NCBI GenBank assembly: GCA_023433515.1
Contig: JAEZCN010000154.1
Coordinates: forward strand, 1-20,886
Reading direction: 5' to 3'
Length of the DNA stretch: 20,886 nucleotides
Source: Pseudomonadota bacterium
GTDB lineage: Bacteria > Pseudomonadota > Gammaproteobacteria > Steroidobacterales > Steroidobacteraceae
In this document: piece by piece, positions 20,224-20,886 of the stretch
Numbering within the stretch: position 1 is the first letter of the stretch
Layout: every line of letters begins with the position of its first letter
Made by a program: the position numbers and the translations under genes
The notes under the pieces: generated by a model
What the model was told of the DNA's origin: nothing
Seen by the model: only the letters and a program-made list of their open reading frames with translations
Database searches by the model: none

Positions 20224-20886
20224 GTCGTATTGTTGATATCGTCGGCCGCGAGATCATTGATTCGCGCGGTAATCCCACTGTCGAAGCCGACGTTATCCTC
20301 GATTCCGGCGTCGTGGGCCGGGCCGCCGTGCCTTCGGGCGCATCCACCGGAACGCGCGAGGCGGTCGAGCTGCGCGACGGCGACAAGAAGCGTTATCTCG
20401 GCAAGGGCGTGCTCAAGGCCGTCAAGAACGTCAACACCGTGCTCAAGGCGGCCTTGTTAGGCAAGGACCCGGCCGAGCAGGAAGCCCTCGACGAGATCAT
20501 GATCAAGCTCGACGGCACCGAGAACAAGGGCAATCTCGGAGCGAACGCGCTGCTCGCGATTTCGCTCGCGAACGCGCGCGCGGCCGCGCAGGACTCGAAG
20601 CAGTCGCTGTGGAAGTACATCGCGAAGGGCCGCGAGCCCGTGATGCCCGTGCCGATGATGAACGTCATCAATGGCGGCGCGCACGCGGACAATTCGCTGG
20701 ACGTGCAGGAGTTCATGATCATTCCGGTCGGCGCGCGCAGCTTCAGCGAAGCGCTGCGTATCGGCGCGGAGATCTTCCACACGCTCAAGGGCATCCTGAA
20801 GAGCCGCAAGCTCACCACGGCGGTGGGCGACGAGGGCGGCTTCGCGCCCAACCTGTCGTCGAACGAGGCGGGCATCAAGATCATCA
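20220..20886 (+). CDS. eno: Enolase, N-terminal part (cut by window edge)
   Basis: 222 codons are visible from ATG 20220, about half of the usual ~430. The N-terminal capping domain has I-V-G-R-E-I-I-D-S-R-G-N-P-T-V-E and A-V-P-S-G-A-S-T-G, followed by N-K-G-N-L-G-A-N-A-L-L-A-I-S-L-A and P-V-P-M-M-N-V-I-N-G-G-A-H-A-D-N. The conserved V-G-D-E-G-G-F-A-P-N near the edge is the region that binds substrate. Enolase interconverts 2-phosphoglycerate and phosphoenolpyruvate, the latter being the KdsA substrate encoded immediately upstream in an ATGA overlap. The catalytic barrel continues outside the window. Confidence 0.97.
   Translation, partial: MSRIVDIVGREIIDSRGNPTVEADVILDSGVVGRAAVPSGASTGTREAVELRDGDKKRYLGKGVLKAVKNVNTVLKAALLGKDPAEQEALDEIMIKLDGTENKGNLGANALLAISLANARAAAQDSKQSLWKYIAKGREPVMPVPMMNVINGGAHADNSLDVQEFMIIPVGARSFSEALRIGAEIFHTLKGILKSRKLTTAVGDEGGFAPNLSSNEAGIKII

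Overview
The window looks like the chromosome of a GC-rich, Gram-negative proteobacterium, most likely a gammaproteobacterium. The evidence is KdsA (LPS core sugar synthesis) directly coupled to enolase, a full-length HrpA-type DEAH helicase and a DeaD-type DEAD-box helicase with a DbpA-like RNA-binding domain. I cannot name the genus from sequence alone. No rRNA or tRNA gene was recognised.

Region 1 (1 to about 6550) is a mobile integron gene-cassette array. Fourteen near-identical, same-strand 82-88 bp elements (attC sites) alternate with one- or two-gene cassettes. Each element starts with an R'' box (consensus RYYYAAC, usually GCCTAAC) at the 3' end of a gene and ends with an R' box (consensus GTTRRRY, usually GTTAGGC) just before the next start codon. 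The internal L''/L' arms pair except for one extra base, as expected of a folded attC. All genes read rightward, so an integrase and attI, if present, should lie left of the window; none is inside it. Cargo: the end of a BrnA-type antitoxin, DUF7336-like and DUF3658-like proteins, an orphan HicB behind a chimeric HicA remnant, an Imm53-type immunity protein, a complete HicAB module, a TPR-like membrane protein, and several unrecognised membrane or exported proteins. The base composition is visibly less GC-rich than to the right.

Region 2 (about 6550-8073) is the frayed distal end of the array: HIT hydrolase, ABM-like monooxygenase and NTF2-like genes separated by decayed attC-like sequences, then a fragment of an isochorismatase-like hydrolase.

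Region 3 (8066-20886) is ordinary chromosome. Rightward: a VOC protein and TspO. Leftward: a VIT1/CCC1 transporter, then a bactofilin and zinc-ribbon pair with two adjoining inverted repeats in its leader. Then come a membrane protein (+), a DEAD-box helicase (-), a membrane protein and HrpA (+), a GNAT acetyltransferase overlapping a small membrane protein, a SLOG/LOG-like protein, and kdsA overlapping eno, which runs off the right edge.

The least ordinary content is in the array: a cassette formed by fusing two unrelated genes, attC-encoded C-terminal tails shared by unrelated proteins, cassette ends that pair well beyond the 7-bp core, and a distal variant core (ATCAGGC/GCCTGAT) in which both partners have changed in a complementary way.
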